From: Deltaproteobacteria bacterium
GTDB taxonomy: Bacteria > Desulfobacterota > Desulfobacteria > Desulfobacterales > SURF-15
Assembly (NCBI GenBank): GCA_013349495.1
Contig: DUZK01000003.1
Location: 1-41,532, forward strand
DNA length: 41,532 bases
Reading direction: 5' to 3'
A model generated the notes under the pieces. It had not been told where the DNA came from and searched no databases. It worked only from the letters and a program-made list of their open reading frames with translations. This document shows positions 28,172-37,673 of the stretch, piece after piece. Position numbers and translations under genes: made by a program. Each line of letters opens with the position of its first letter. Positions within the stretch are counted from its first letter, which is position 1.

Positions 28172-28220
28172 AAAGGGCATTCCGTCGAATTATTCGGGAA
28201 TGCCCTTCTTATTTTTTTTC
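28172..28220 (+). terminator. Rho-independent terminator after csp gene
   Basis: aaagggcattccg-tcgaattatt-cgggaatgccctt followed by cttatttttttt. Confidence 0.9.
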
Positions 28221-28330
28221 AAGCGTTTGCGCGTCTAAACTTGACCGATCTGGACCAAACCACCATCCGCCGTGTCTTGATAGACTCTGCTTGCATTTTG
28301 ATTTCACTACACCCTGATTCAGGAGTTAAA

Positions 28331-30073
28331 ATGGATAAAGAAGCACATGTTCATCCCCTCGGAACCCGCGCCAGAGTCTTACTGTCAAGCGTCTTTGGTC
28401 CCTATGCCCGAAACGACGAATACGGCAGTCGAAAAATCAATCCCATGGAGCTATACCACAACCAGGTCACGCGGATCCAAAAAGGGTTTTCCCTTCGCAT
28501 GTTTCACCGGTCCTTCGGGTTAATGCTGATCCAGGAAAATATCAAGGCTCCCTGCACGTTGCTCGATTTCCCCACTCTTGAACGGTTTATCGAAGAAATC
28601 CGGCAAAATGACTACGATATTGTCGGTATCAGTTCGATCATCCCGAATGTCGGCAAAGTCAGAGAAATGTGTAAACTCATCCGGCAACACCTACCCCATA
28701 CCATAATTGTGGTCGGCGGGCACATTGCGAACATGGCCGGAATCCAAGAGAGCATCGATGCCGATCATATCGTAAAAGGTGATGGTGTAAAATGGTTCAA
28801 GCAGTTTCTCGGTCAGGATAAAAAGACGCCTGTAAAACATCCCCCCGTAATTTCTGCACATGGTACCCGGTGTTTGGGGTTCACCATGCCTAACAAACCC
28901 GAAGATACAGCTGCTATTTTAATCCCTTCGGTGGGGTGTCCGGTGGGGTGTAATTTTTGCTCCACGTCTGCATTGTTCGGGGGCAAAGGCCAGTTTGTGA
29001 ATTTCTACGAAACCGGTGAAGAACTTTTCGAGGTCATGTGTCGGATCGAAAAAAAGTTGAAAAACCGATCCTTTTTTATCCTGGACGAAAATTTTCTGCT
29101 GCACCGTAAAAGAGCGCTCGGGTTGCTCGATTTAATGAAAAAAAATAACAAAAGCTGGATGTTAAACGTTTTCAGTTCCGCCCGGGTGTTGCAATCGTAC
29201 ACTATTGAACAACTCGTGGGGCTCGGCATCGGCTGGGTTTGGATGGGCCTCGAAGGCAAGGAAAGCCGGTATAGAAAGTTAAACGACATCGACACCATAG
29301 AGTTGGTGAAGTCTCTGCAGTCACACGGAATCCGTGTTCTCGGCTCCTCAATTATCGGCCTGGAAAACCACACCCCGGAAAATATCGATCAAATTATCGA
29401 TTATGCGGTGAGCCATGATACGGATTTTCATCAATTTATGCTCTATACCCCAAATCCAGGAACCCCGCTGTATGAGAAGCATAAGAAGGATGGAACGCTT
29501 TACAATGATTCGGAATTTCCCGTTGCCGACGCCCATGGTCAGTATCGATTCAATTATCGGCACAAGCATATTCATAACGGTCAGGAGGAGCAATTTCTTG
29601 TAAACGCCTTTCAGCAGGATTTTGCAGTCAACGGCCCCAGTCTTGCCAGATTGATCAAAACGATGCTCAAAGGATGGCTGCGGTACAAACATTATCCGGA
29701 TGCACGCATTCGTGACCGCTATGAATGGGAAGTGAAACCGTTGAAGACGACATATGCCGGTGCCGTCTGGGCGATGAAAAAGAGGTATCGGAAAAACAAA
29801 CAGATGAAAGAGAAGATGGATCACCTTTTTCAGGATATATGCAGAGAGTTCGGCTGGAAAACAAAAATGATTGCCCCCCTTGTCGGTGTTTGGGTTTACA
29901 TTACCCTGAAGGCTGAAGAAAAAAGATTGGCCAACGGCTGGACCTATGAGCCGCCTTCATTTTATGAAAAAAATGAAAAGGCTCTTGCTTTGAAAGGCAC
30001 CAAAATCTCGCGTGTAGTGCCTGAAATTACAGGAGTTCGCGGGAAGTACACCCCCTCTACACAGCAGTTATGA
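28331..30073 (+). CDS. B12-binding-domain radical SAM protein
   Basis: N-terminal B12-binding-like DYDIVGISSIIPNVGKV...VVGGHIAN; radical SAM PSVGCPVGCNFCSTSALFGG (CxxxCxxC). Confidence 0.92.
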   Translation: MDKEAHVHPLGTRARVLLSSVFGPYARNDEYGSRKINPMELYHNQVTRIQKGFSLRMFHRSFGLMLIQENIKAPCTLLDFPTLERFIEEIRQNDYDIVGISSIIPNVGKVREMCKLIRQHLPHTIIVVGGHIANMAGIQESIDADHIVKGDGVKWFKQFLGQDKKTPVKHPPVISAHGTRCLGFTMPNKPEDTAAILIPSVGCPVGCNFCSTSALFGGKGQFVNFYETGEELFEVMCRIEKKLKNRSFFILDENFLLHRKRALGLLDLMKKNNKSWMLNVFSSARVLQSYTIEQLVGLGIGWVWMGLEGKESRYRKLNDIDTIELVKSLQSHGIRVLGSSIIGLENHTPENIDQIIDYAVSHDTDFHQFMLYTPNPGTPLYEKHKKDGTLYNDSEFPVADAHGQYRFNYRHKHIHNGQEEQFLVNAFQQDFAVNGPSLARLIKTMLKGWLRYKHYPDARIRDRYEWEVKPLKTTYAGAVWAMKKRYRKNKQMKEKMDHLFQDICREFGWKTKMIAPLVGVWVYITLKAEEKRLANGWTYEPPSFYEKNEKALALKGTKISRVVPEITGVRGKYTPSTQQL

Positions 30074-30240
30074 GCAGATAATCCTCCCCTCGAACTGAAA
30101 CGCCCGATCGGGAGCTGTCAGCTAACCCGCAATATCCTACCTTATTCGGGCAAAAAGAGTTGAGAGATACCTCAGATATTTGTATGTTCTATTTGCTCAC
30201 CCTTCCGAAAGCTCATATGTAGATAAGAAAGGTGCATTAT

Positions 30241-31125
30241 ATGAGAATGATGCTTAGCGGGCTGACCTGGGCTTGCCTGGCTCCTGTTTTCTATGCCGCC
30301 ATGAGCAGTGCATCCAAACTGGCGGCTGCCCATCTGAATATCTGGCAGGTCGGGTTGGGTCGATTTATACTGGGGTTGGTGGTTGCACCCATTATTGTTC
30401 GCATTCTGGGGTTGGATCTATGGGGTCGCAAGCGATTTCTGTTGACCCTGAGGGGGTTGTGCGGATCGGTGGCTTTTTTACTGCTGGTGGCTTCATTCCA
30501 AAAAATTCCCCTCTCCCTCGCCATGGTCCTGTTCTACCTTTATCCTGCTTTTACCGCGCTTCTATCACCCTGGGTGGCCGGAGAGGCAGTTCCGAGATCC
30601 GCCTGGCCCTTTGTCATCGGCGCCTTTATCGGAACAACGGTTATCCTATGGCCGGTGGATTCGGACGGGAGCAGCATCGGACTGGGACATATTCTTGCCA
30701 TAATCGCATCGATTCTCTGCGCATTGACCCTTCTTCTGGTTCGACGGCTGGGAAAGGATAACAATATCTATACCCTGTTCTATTACCTTTGCCTCACAGG
30801 ATGTCTTGCCTGTCTCGGCCCCCTCCTCATACAAAAGGGTCCGATTTTACCGGTTGAATCCATTGCCTGGATGAAACTGGCGGCAGTGGCGGTTTTTTCC
30901 ATCGGCGCCCAGCTCACCATCAATCAAGCCCTGGTACAAATCCCGGCATCCAAAGTAAGCGTGATCATGACCGCCGAGGTGCCGCTGGTCGCCTGTTTTG
31001 GGATTGTTTTCTTAGGAGAGCCCCTGGACTGGCGCCTGCTGGCAGGAGCACTGTTCATTTTCGGCTCCGGGGTCGGGCTCAATCTGATTCCGGCATTATC
31101 CGATCGAGGCAATAAGAATAAATAG
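30241..31125 (+). CDS. DMT-superfamily (EamA) transporter
   Basis: about 10 TM segments; VGLGRFILGLVVAPI, VMTAEVPLVACFGIVFLGEPLDWRLLAGALFIFGSGV. Confidence 0.92.
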   Translation: MRMMLSGLTWACLAPVFYAAMSSASKLAAAHLNIWQVGLGRFILGLVVAPIIVRILGLDLWGRKRFLLTLRGLCGSVAFLLLVASFQKIPLSLAMVLFYLYPAFTALLSPWVAGEAVPRSAWPFVIGAFIGTTVILWPVDSDGSSIGLGHILAIIASILCALTLLLVRRLGKDNNIYTLFYYLCLTGCLACLGPLLIQKGPILPVESIAWMKLAAVAVFSIGAQLTINQALVQIPASKVSVIMTAEVPLVACFGIVFLGEPLDWRLLAGALFIFGSGVGLNLIPALSDRGNKNK

Positions 31126-31170
31126 GACGCAGATATACACAGATAATTGTTAATAGAGAGGAATTTCACC

Positions 31171-31584
31171 ATGCCGATTCATGACCCATTCGGTTTAGAC
31201 CTGGAAAAACTGTCTTCTTTACTCGACCAGCTTCCCGCGGCCGTCTCGATTTTAGATTTAGACGCCAACCTGGTATATTACAGCGAAAATGCCCCGAACT
31301 TCGTCAACAGAAAACCGGAATTTCTTGGACAGGACATCAGAAACTGTCACAAGCTCCAATCGAGCAATGAGAAGATCGATGCAATGATAGAGGGATTCAA
31401 GGCGGGAAGCCGTGAGCCGGTTTCGTACATTGCAAACCCTTACGGAGAGGACTTGCGGATAACCATCGTACCCTTTATCGTAGACGGCACGCTTATCGGC
31501 TGCATCCAGCATGTGGTTAAAAAGGAGAGTGAGTTGGAAAAAAGGGTCCGAGGATTCAAGGGGTCAAGTGGCCGAGGGTTTTAA
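31171..31584 (+). CDS. PAS-domain protein; extreme C-terminus encoded by an 8-bp-period repeat
   Basis: SSLLDQLPAAVSILDLDANLVYYSENAPNFVNRKPEFLGQDIRNCHKLQSS...IQHVVKKESELEKR then VRGFKGSSGRGF from repeat. Confidence 0.85.
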   Translation: MPIHDPFGLDLEKLSSLLDQLPAAVSILDLDANLVYYSENAPNFVNRKPEFLGQDIRNCHKLQSSNEKIDAMIEGFKAGSREPVSYIANPYGEDLRITIVPFIVDGTLIGCIQHVVKKESELEKRVRGFKGSSGRGF

Positions 31585-31637
31585 TCATAAAGTATTTCAC
31601 TCGAATCCTTGAATCCTTGACCCCTTGAACCCTTATG
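31545..31637. repeat. Inverted pair of 8-bp-period micro-arrays (TGAATCCT family)
   Basis: left: gtccgagg attcaagg ggtcaagt ggccgagg; right: cgaatcct tgaatcct tgacccct tgaaccct. Confidence 0.85.
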
Positions 31638-31682
31638 ATATCAACAACTTTTTTGGAGATGATCCCAATTTATTAGGCACTG

Positions 31683-32717
31683 CTATACACGAATAGGATA
31701 TCGGCCGTATTTTTTCACCGCCTCGGACATGGCCATCACGCATTCGGGCTTCAAATAGGATGCCAGACTGTTTCCGCTGGTGAGTACATACCCGCCGCCC
31801 GGTGCGACATCCCGGATCAATTCCCTGACCTCCCTGTCCGTATCTTCCGGAGTACCTGCCCCGAGAATGTTCAAATCGAGATTGCCCAGCAAACAAACCC
31901 TGTCCCCGTATGCTTTTTTTACAGCGGCAATATCCATGGCCCCTTTTTCAATGGGATGAAACCCCGCCACCCCCAGATCGATAAAAAGATCCATTACCTC
32001 CGAAATGTCCCCGTCACTATGCAATATCCACGGAATAGTGACCTTCTCCAGGACTTTCCGATACCGGGGCACCAGCAATTCTTTAAACACCTGAGGTGCA
32101 AACATGAGGCCCGACTTGTGGGCGAAGTCATCGGTGGTCCAGAATAGGTCGAAACCGATCTTGCACATGCGGTCCGCCACCACGACCATCCAGTCAAAAT
32201 ACATATCCAGCATCTTTTCCACCATGGCCGGCTTATCATAAAGCGCCATGGAGAATCTTTCTAAACCGAGACTCAAAACCACCTGAAAAAACCCGATCCG
32301 TGTCACAAAGCATGTGACATAATCCCCTTTCTCGGCAATAAATTCTTCAGCTTCAGCATAAAGTTTGTCATCATGAGGATCCGGCAGATCGATCATTGAC
32401 AGATCATCTTCAGTCCTGATCTTTCCGTCCCCTACAAATGTTCTGCCGTCGATTCCTTTATGCATATGGGCATAGGTCGGTGCACGCAGGATGTAGCTGA
32501 TGTTGTCGAGGCCGATATGCGCCGCAATGGCTTTTGATTCTTCCACTGTATAGGGGTTCTCAGATCTGCTGCTGGTACCGACATCCGCCACATCATCCCA
32601 ATCCAACAATTTCTGGGCCAGACCGCGATCCACTGCGATATCGCAAAACGGCACCCGGTCCGGTTCCTTTAAACTTATGGCCTGCAACACTCGTTCGCGT
32701 GAAGTCATCTCCATCAT
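31683..32717 (-). CDS. Uroporphyrinogen decarboxylase-family methyltransferase-like protein
   Basis: MTSRERVLQAISLKEPDRVPFCDIAVDRG...ILHSDGDISEVMDLFIDLGVAGFHPIEKGAMDI. Confidence 0.92.
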   Translation of the reverse strand: MMEMTSRERVLQAISLKEPDRVPFCDIAVDRGLAQKLLDWDDVADVGTSSRSENPYTVEESKAIAAHIGLDNISYILRAPTYAHMHKGIDGRTFVGDGKIRTEDDLSMIDLPDPHDDKLYAEAEEFIAEKGDYVTCFVTRIGFFQVVLSLGLERFSMALYDKPAMVEKMLDMYFDWMVVVADRMCKIGFDLFWTTDDFAHKSGLMFAPQVFKELLVPRYRKVLEKVTIPWILHSDGDISEVMDLFIDLGVAGFHPIEKGAMDIAAVKKAYGDRVCLLGNLDLNILGAGTPEDTDREVRELIRDVAPGGGYVLTSGNSLASYLKPECVMAMSEAVKKYGRYPIRV

Positions 32718-32820
32718 TAAACCTCCCGATTGCTGAAATCCGCCTTTCCGATGTTCAGTAGTATGACACTCCGGAATGGTGATATTATGTTCAAGGTCGG
32801 TTAAGGGATCAGCTTTTTAG

Positions 32821-33903
32821 TCAGAACAAGATCATACATTTTTGCGGATTTAGAAACAGGTAGAGTTCTTGTCCTTCTTCTTGCGGCAGGTGATGCGGAA
32901 CCTGCACCCTGATCATCGTCTCATTGACGCTTACGAAAAAGTACAGAAAGTTACCCAAGTATGCTTTATGGGCAATGGTACCCTTGAACAGGTTCTCCGT
33001 GACTTGAGGTGGCTCCGTAAATACTTCCACATCCTCGGGTCGTATAGATGCATACACTTTTTTTCCCGGTGTTGTTTCCGTGATGCTACTAGTCGTACAC
33101 AGCATCTTCTCGCTGAATTCGGTACGTACGTAAACCGCATCCGTATCCTGGGGGATCTGGACGACCTCACCGGACATAAAGTTCATGGTGCCGATGAAAT
33201 CGGCGACGAATCTATTGGCGGGCTTTTCATATATCTCCCGCGCAGTGCCTATTTGAACCACGTTCCCCGAGTCCATGACAGCGATGCGATCAGATATAAC
33301 CATGGCCTCGGCCTGGTCGTGGGTGACGTAGACCGATGTAATGCCCATCCGTCTTACCAGGCTCTTGATTTCAAATCTCAACTCTTCTCTGAGCTTGGCA
33401 TCCAGGTTGCTCAGCGGTTCATCCAATAGTAATACTTTAGGATTGGTCACGAGAGCCCGTGCAAGCGCCACCCTCTGCTGCTGCCCCCCGCTCAATTGAG
33501 ACGGGTATCTGTTTTCCAGGCCATCTAAACCCACCAACTCCAATACCTGCTGCGCCCTTTCTCGGATACTTTGCCTGGATATCTTCTGAAGTTTCAAGCC
33601 GTAGACGATATTATTGAATACCTTCATATGCGGCCATACGGCATAGTTTTGGAACACCATGCCGATTCCTCTTTTTGACGGTGGGACAAATCCTTCCGAA
33701 AGCATGGGCTGGCCGTCAATAACGATATCCCCCTCCTCCGGTTTCTCCAACCCGGCAATGCAACGCAAGGTGGTTGTTTTACCACAACCGCTGGGCCCAA
33801 GCATTGTCAACAATTCTCCTTTGTTCACTTCGAGCTGTATGCGATTTACTGCCACGACGTCCTTATAGCGCTTGAACAGGCTTTGGATTTCTATAAATGC
33901 CAT
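32821..33903 (-). CDS. ABC transporter ATP-binding protein (Fbp/Pot-type importer)
   Basis: LGPSGCGKTTTLRCIAGLE, LSGGQQQRVALARAL, LLLDEPLSNLDAKLRE, TOBE-like C-term. Confidence 0.96.
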   Translation of the reverse strand: MAFIEIQSLFKRYKDVVAVNRIQLEVNKGELLTMLGPSGCGKTTTLRCIAGLEKPEEGDIVIDGQPMLSEGFVPPSKRGIGMVFQNYAVWPHMKVFNNIVYGLKLQKISRQSIRERAQQVLELVGLDGLENRYPSQLSGGQQQRVALARALVTNPKVLLLDEPLSNLDAKLREELRFEIKSLVRRMGITSVYVTHDQAEAMVISDRIAVMDSGNVVQIGTAREIYEKPANRFVADFIGTMNFMSGEVVQIPQDTDAVYVRTEFSEKMLCTTSSITETTPGKKVYASIRPEDVEVFTEPPQVTENLFKGTIAHKAYLGNFLYFFVSVNETMIRVQVPHHLPQEEGQELYLFLNPQKCMILF

Positions 33904-33925
33904 TGAATTTGTCTCCTTAACATTG

Positions 33926-33961
33926 GGTTCAGCGTTCAGCGTTCATGGTTCAGCGTTGAAG
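33926..33961 (+). repeat. 7-bp-period micro-array (GTTCAGC family)
   Basis: gttcagc gttcagc gttcatg gttcagc gttgaag. Confidence 0.85.
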
Positions 33962-34066
33962 ATTATTTAAAACATGAAGCACTGAATCCCTCACCCCTCA
34001 TATGAGACTCCGCAAGGTTGAAGTCTATTTTTCGATCAAACTGGCTGCTTCGGTGGCCAGCGGTGG

Positions 34067-34101
34067 CGCTGACACCTGAAACCCGAAACCTGACACCTCT
34101 A
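34067..34101 (+). repeat. 7-bp-period micro-array (TGAAACC family)
   Basis: tgacacc tgaaacc cgaaacc tgacacc, abutting the permease stop codon. Confidence 0.85.
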
Positions 34102-35775
34102 ATTTTCGCCGGCGCCCCAGGCGGCTTTGAGGACGCCCCCCCCGATTCTTGATATAATCAGCAGAAGAATGAAAGTGATCACAATCATCAGAAAAGCCAT
34201 AGCGGCGGCGATTCCGAATTCCATGCCGCGATGCCAGTTCAAATAGATTCCAATGGGCAAGGTTTCCCATCCTCCTTTATAGAGAAATACCGCGGTGGAG
34301 ATCTCCTGGAACGCCATGATGAAGAACATCACTACGCCGACGAGTACCCCTTTGAGCAGCAACGGCAATGATATATTGAAAAAAGTTCTGATTTTACCTG
34401 CGCCCGATACTTCGGAGGCTTCCTCGAGCGAAGGATCCAACTGCAAGTAGGAAGAGTGCGCCATCCGCAAAAAATACGGAAGCCGCCTTGCAAACAGGGC
34501 TATGGGCATAATGATCCAATACTGGGCTAAGGGTATGCCTTTCCAAAATGCCAGGATATAACTCACACCGATCGCGATACCCGGAAACGCCAGCATCAGT
34601 GTGATCACAAAGTCGAGCGCATCTTTGCCCGGGACACGGGTGCGGACGATGAGATAGGCGACCGGAAGCCCGAATGCGATCCCGAAAATCAGGGCGATTC
34701 CGCTGAAAAGGAAGGAGTTTTTTATCAGGCCCGGGCTTTCCAGAAGGATCAGCCTGAAATTTTCGAGGGTCCAATAGGTTGGAAACGGCTCAAAGACCCA
34801 TCTTCTGGAAAAAGCGGCTAACCCCAGTACAATCGGAATGAGCAGGACAAGAATGGCGATAAAAATCATGTACACATACGCGCCCGATTTTACCAGCGCG
34901 CTTGGCTCGATCACTCTGCCTTCAGATGTTGTTCCTTTTGAAAGACCGGTATATTTTTTCTTCTCGACCCACCACCTGGCAAGTAAAAAGAGGGAAATGC
35001 AGACGATGGAAGAAACGACCACCGCCACGATCCCCATGTACTTGCGGTGCATATCGGTAAAGTGATAGGAGATGTTGATGTACGCAACCGATGGGAGAAA
35101 GTCCACCTGGCCCAAAATCAATGGCGTGAGCCAGTCTGTAAAGGGCCATAGGAATACGAGGACTGCGCCCGCCAGATAACTTGGGGTGCAGAGAGGCAAG
35201 GTGACGGTAAAAAATCTCCTAAAGCCACTGGCGCCCTCGACTTCGGCGGCTTCTTCAAAGGAGGGGTCTATGTTGGTGAAACCTGCTGAAAGACCAAGGA
35301 CGATAAAAGGGAGCATATGCAGGGATTGAATGAACACCAGCCCTTGCAGCCCGTAGATAAAATTTATGGGTTTCTCAACCAACCCGATTCCCATCAGGAG
35401 CAGATTCACCGTTCCATACTTGCCGAAAAAGATGATGAATGCAAATACGCCGGCGAAAGCGGGCAAAACAATCGGCAAAAGGATTAGGGCTGTGAAAACC
35501 GTCTTCCCCCAGTGTCTGTATCTCGCCAAAATGTATGCCAGGGGCACCCCGAACACGGTTGTCGTCAGGAGCACCAGCGTACTCAGAAACAGGGTATTTA
35601 CAAAGGTTTTCAGATAATACGCGTCCTGGAAAAATTCTATGTAATTGCCTATGCCCCAGCCACCGGTTTTGGCGATTTTGAAGCTTTCCAGCACCAGAAT
35701 TGACAGCGGATAAATCACAAGGAAGGCAATGACCAACCACAGGAGTGCTGCCAGAGAGATATTGCCGCGAGACAT
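34099..35775 (-). CDS. ABC transporter permease (FbpB-type, two fused permease domains)
   Basis: 558 aa; two EAA-type loops (FEEAAEVEGASGFRRFFTVTLPL and LEEASEVSGAGKIRTFFNISLPL). Confidence 0.95.
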   Translation of the reverse strand: MSRGNISLAALLWLVIAFLVIYPLSILVLESFKIAKTGGWGIGNYIEFFQDAYYLKTFVNTLFLSTLVLLTTTVFGVPLAYILARYRHWGKTVFTALILLPIVLPAFAGVFAFIIFFGKYGTVNLLLMGIGLVEKPINFIYGLQGLVFIQSLHMLPFIVLGLSAGFTNIDPSFEEAAEVEGASGFRRFFTVTLPLCTPSYLAGAVLVFLWPFTDWLTPLILGQVDFLPSVAYINISYHFTDMHRKYMGIVAVVVSSIVCISLFLLARWWVEKKKYTGLSKGTTSEGRVIEPSALVKSGAYVYMIFIAILVLLIPIVLGLAAFSRRWVFEPFPTYWTLENFRLILLESPGLIKNSFLFSGIALIFGIAFGLPVAYLIVRTRVPGKDALDFVITLMLAFPGIAIGVSYILAFWKGIPLAQYWIIMPIALFARRLPYFLRMAHSSYLQLDPSLEEASEVSGAGKIRTFFNISLPLLLKGVLVGVVMFFIMAFQEISTAVFLYKGGWETLPIGIYLNWHRGMEFGIAAAMAFLMIVITFILLLIISRIGGGVLKAAWGAGEN

Positions 35776-35852
35776 ATCAAATCCTTTACTCGGCCGGATG
35801 ATCCGGAACCAAAGAGGTGAATTTCAATCCAAGAAGTGCCTATCTATAATAC

Positions 35853-35890
35853 TTGATGCACGGGTCAGCATTGGCTAACCCGTGCATCAA
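35853..35890 (-). promoter_or_regulatory. Perfect 13-bp-stem hairpin between substrate-binding protein and permease genes
   Basis: TTGATGCACGGGT-cagcattggcta-ACCCGTGCATCAA, no U-tract. Confidence 0.9.
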
Positions 35891-35921
35891 AGCCGGTGGT
35901 TATTCTGACTTGATGTTGCCG

Positions 35922-37223
35922 TCACGGCGAGACAAGCAGAGCGCGTGCCTTCGCTGCAGCCAAGCGGGCTGCGGCATACTTGCCATCTATCTCGAAAAGG
36001 TCTCTGGCTTCTTTTATTTTCGCCTCAGCCTTTGCCACGTCCATCTTCTCGGCTTTGGCTGCGTTTATTTCTCCCTCTACCTCTTCTATCAGGAAGAGAC
36101 TGCTTTTCAACTCGCCCCACTTTCGGTAGATCTCGTACTCGTATTTCTTGTTGACTTCGTCCCATCTCTTTGTCGCAAGCTCCAGGTCGTATTCAATGAA
36201 GTCGACTTTCAGATCCCAGAACGAATCAACTCCCAGCGCCTTCTGGGCGTGCTTGGCCATTTCGACGCCTTCTTTTTCCCACACGGAAAATTTGATGTCC
36301 GTCCTGGCAGCGAAATAACGGCCCTCCAGCACGTATTTTTGTCCGTCCATGCTGAATAACCAGTCCAGAAAGATCTTTCCGACGGCTTCGTTGGGCGCGC
36401 CTTTCAGCAAAGCCACTGCCTCAGGAACCAGGATCGTTTTTTCCGGAAGCAGATCACGTACGGGAAAGCCGTCTTTGCGTGCAGCCATGGCGTTCATTTG
36501 CGGCTGCGCAATCCCGATGGGAATTTCGCCACGGGCCACTAACTGGGTCGTATCCGTACTGCCGGTGGAGAAGCGGGCTAACTGCGCCGCCAACAATCTG
36601 AGATATCTCCAGGCTTCCTTTTCTCCAAATGCCTGTATGAGAATTTCAATGGCTTCATGCATGGTACCTGAGGCATATGGCAGCGTATGCACGATGTTGC
36701 CCCTGTAGATAGGATTGAGTAGATCGTTCCACGTTTTTGGCGCCGGCAGCTTGAGTATTTTCAAAACCTTCTCGTTATATAGATTGGTGACGATCCAGGG
36801 CGCGAAACAGGTCCATAAATCGCCCTTATCCTTTACCTTCATGCCGTGCCAATCGGCGGGAACCATATCCCAACCCTTTGGCTTGTATGGGACGATCAGT
36901 CCCTCTTTCTTTAAGACTTCATGCGCTGGAGCGCCTGCGCCCAGGAAGATGTCGGCATCGGGTTTGCCGCCCCATGCTCTCACTTTATCCAAACAGACCG
37001 GCCACCCACCCGGCCGCACGAACGTGATGTCCACGTCCTTACCATAGGTCTTCTTATAGTACGCCTTGAAACCCTTGGTCAGACTGGCGGACAACTCCTT
37101 GTAAACGGGACCGACCCAGCCTATTTTATCTGCGGCTTGCACTTCTGCTGAAAAGATCGGCAGGAGCATCAGTGCCATTGAAAGGGCAGTAAAGATTGTT
37201 GCGGTCAAGATTCTTTTTCTCAT
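35922..37223 (-). CDS. ABC transporter extracellular substrate-binding protein (Fbp type) with a helical C-terminal extension
   Basis: Signal peptide MRKRILTATIFTALSMALMLLPIFSAEVQA; KPDADIFLGAGAPAHEVLKKEGLI; last ~60 aa Ala/Lys/Glu-rich. Confidence 0.9.
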   Translation of the reverse strand: MRKRILTATIFTALSMALMLLPIFSAEVQAADKIGWVGPVYKELSASLTKGFKAYYKKTYGKDVDITFVRPGGWPVCLDKVRAWGGKPDADIFLGAGAPAHEVLKKEGLIVPYKPKGWDMVPADWHGMKVKDKGDLWTCFAPWIVTNLYNEKVLKILKLPAPKTWNDLLNPIYRGNIVHTLPYASGTMHEAIEILIQAFGEKEAWRYLRLLAAQLARFSTGSTDTTQLVARGEIPIGIAQPQMNAMAARKDGFPVRDLLPEKTILVPEAVALLKGAPNEAVGKIFLDWLFSMDGQKYVLEGRYFAARTDIKFSVWEKEGVEMAKHAQKALGVDSFWDLKVDFIEYDLELATKRWDEVNKKYEYEIYRKWGELKSSLFLIEEVEGEINAAKAEKMDVAKAEAKIKEARDLFEIDGKYAAARLAAAKARALLVSP

Positions 37224-37673
37224 TATGACCTCCTTTGAAGTGACATTGTCACATTTGAAAAAAATAGAAATTTCGTTATCCTGAATCACTTCCTGTTGTA
37301 AAAGCTTCCTCGGTAAGTCGACGACCCGAAATCCCGCCATCAAATCTTCCTGTCATCACCTCCTTTTGACACGGGTTTTTAACTGATGTTGCACTCTAAA
37401 CAGGATAGAAATAAATGTCAAAAAAAAAAACGAGGCCTCTTTTGATATTCCACAAAAACCGGAGTGATCGGTCGAATAATTTATTTCAATATATTCAGTC
37501 TCTTAAAGGATTTGAGAAGGTTACCGCGCCATCGACTATTGACAACTTTCGTTTCGGAGATGTAGATACCCGAAGGCGTTCTAAAATAAAACCCATCTCG
37601 AAAAAGCGTTTTGGCGGCTATCCGCTGTGTTCGTCGCATAATCAATAACCAATAACTTCAAAAGGAGGGTCCT

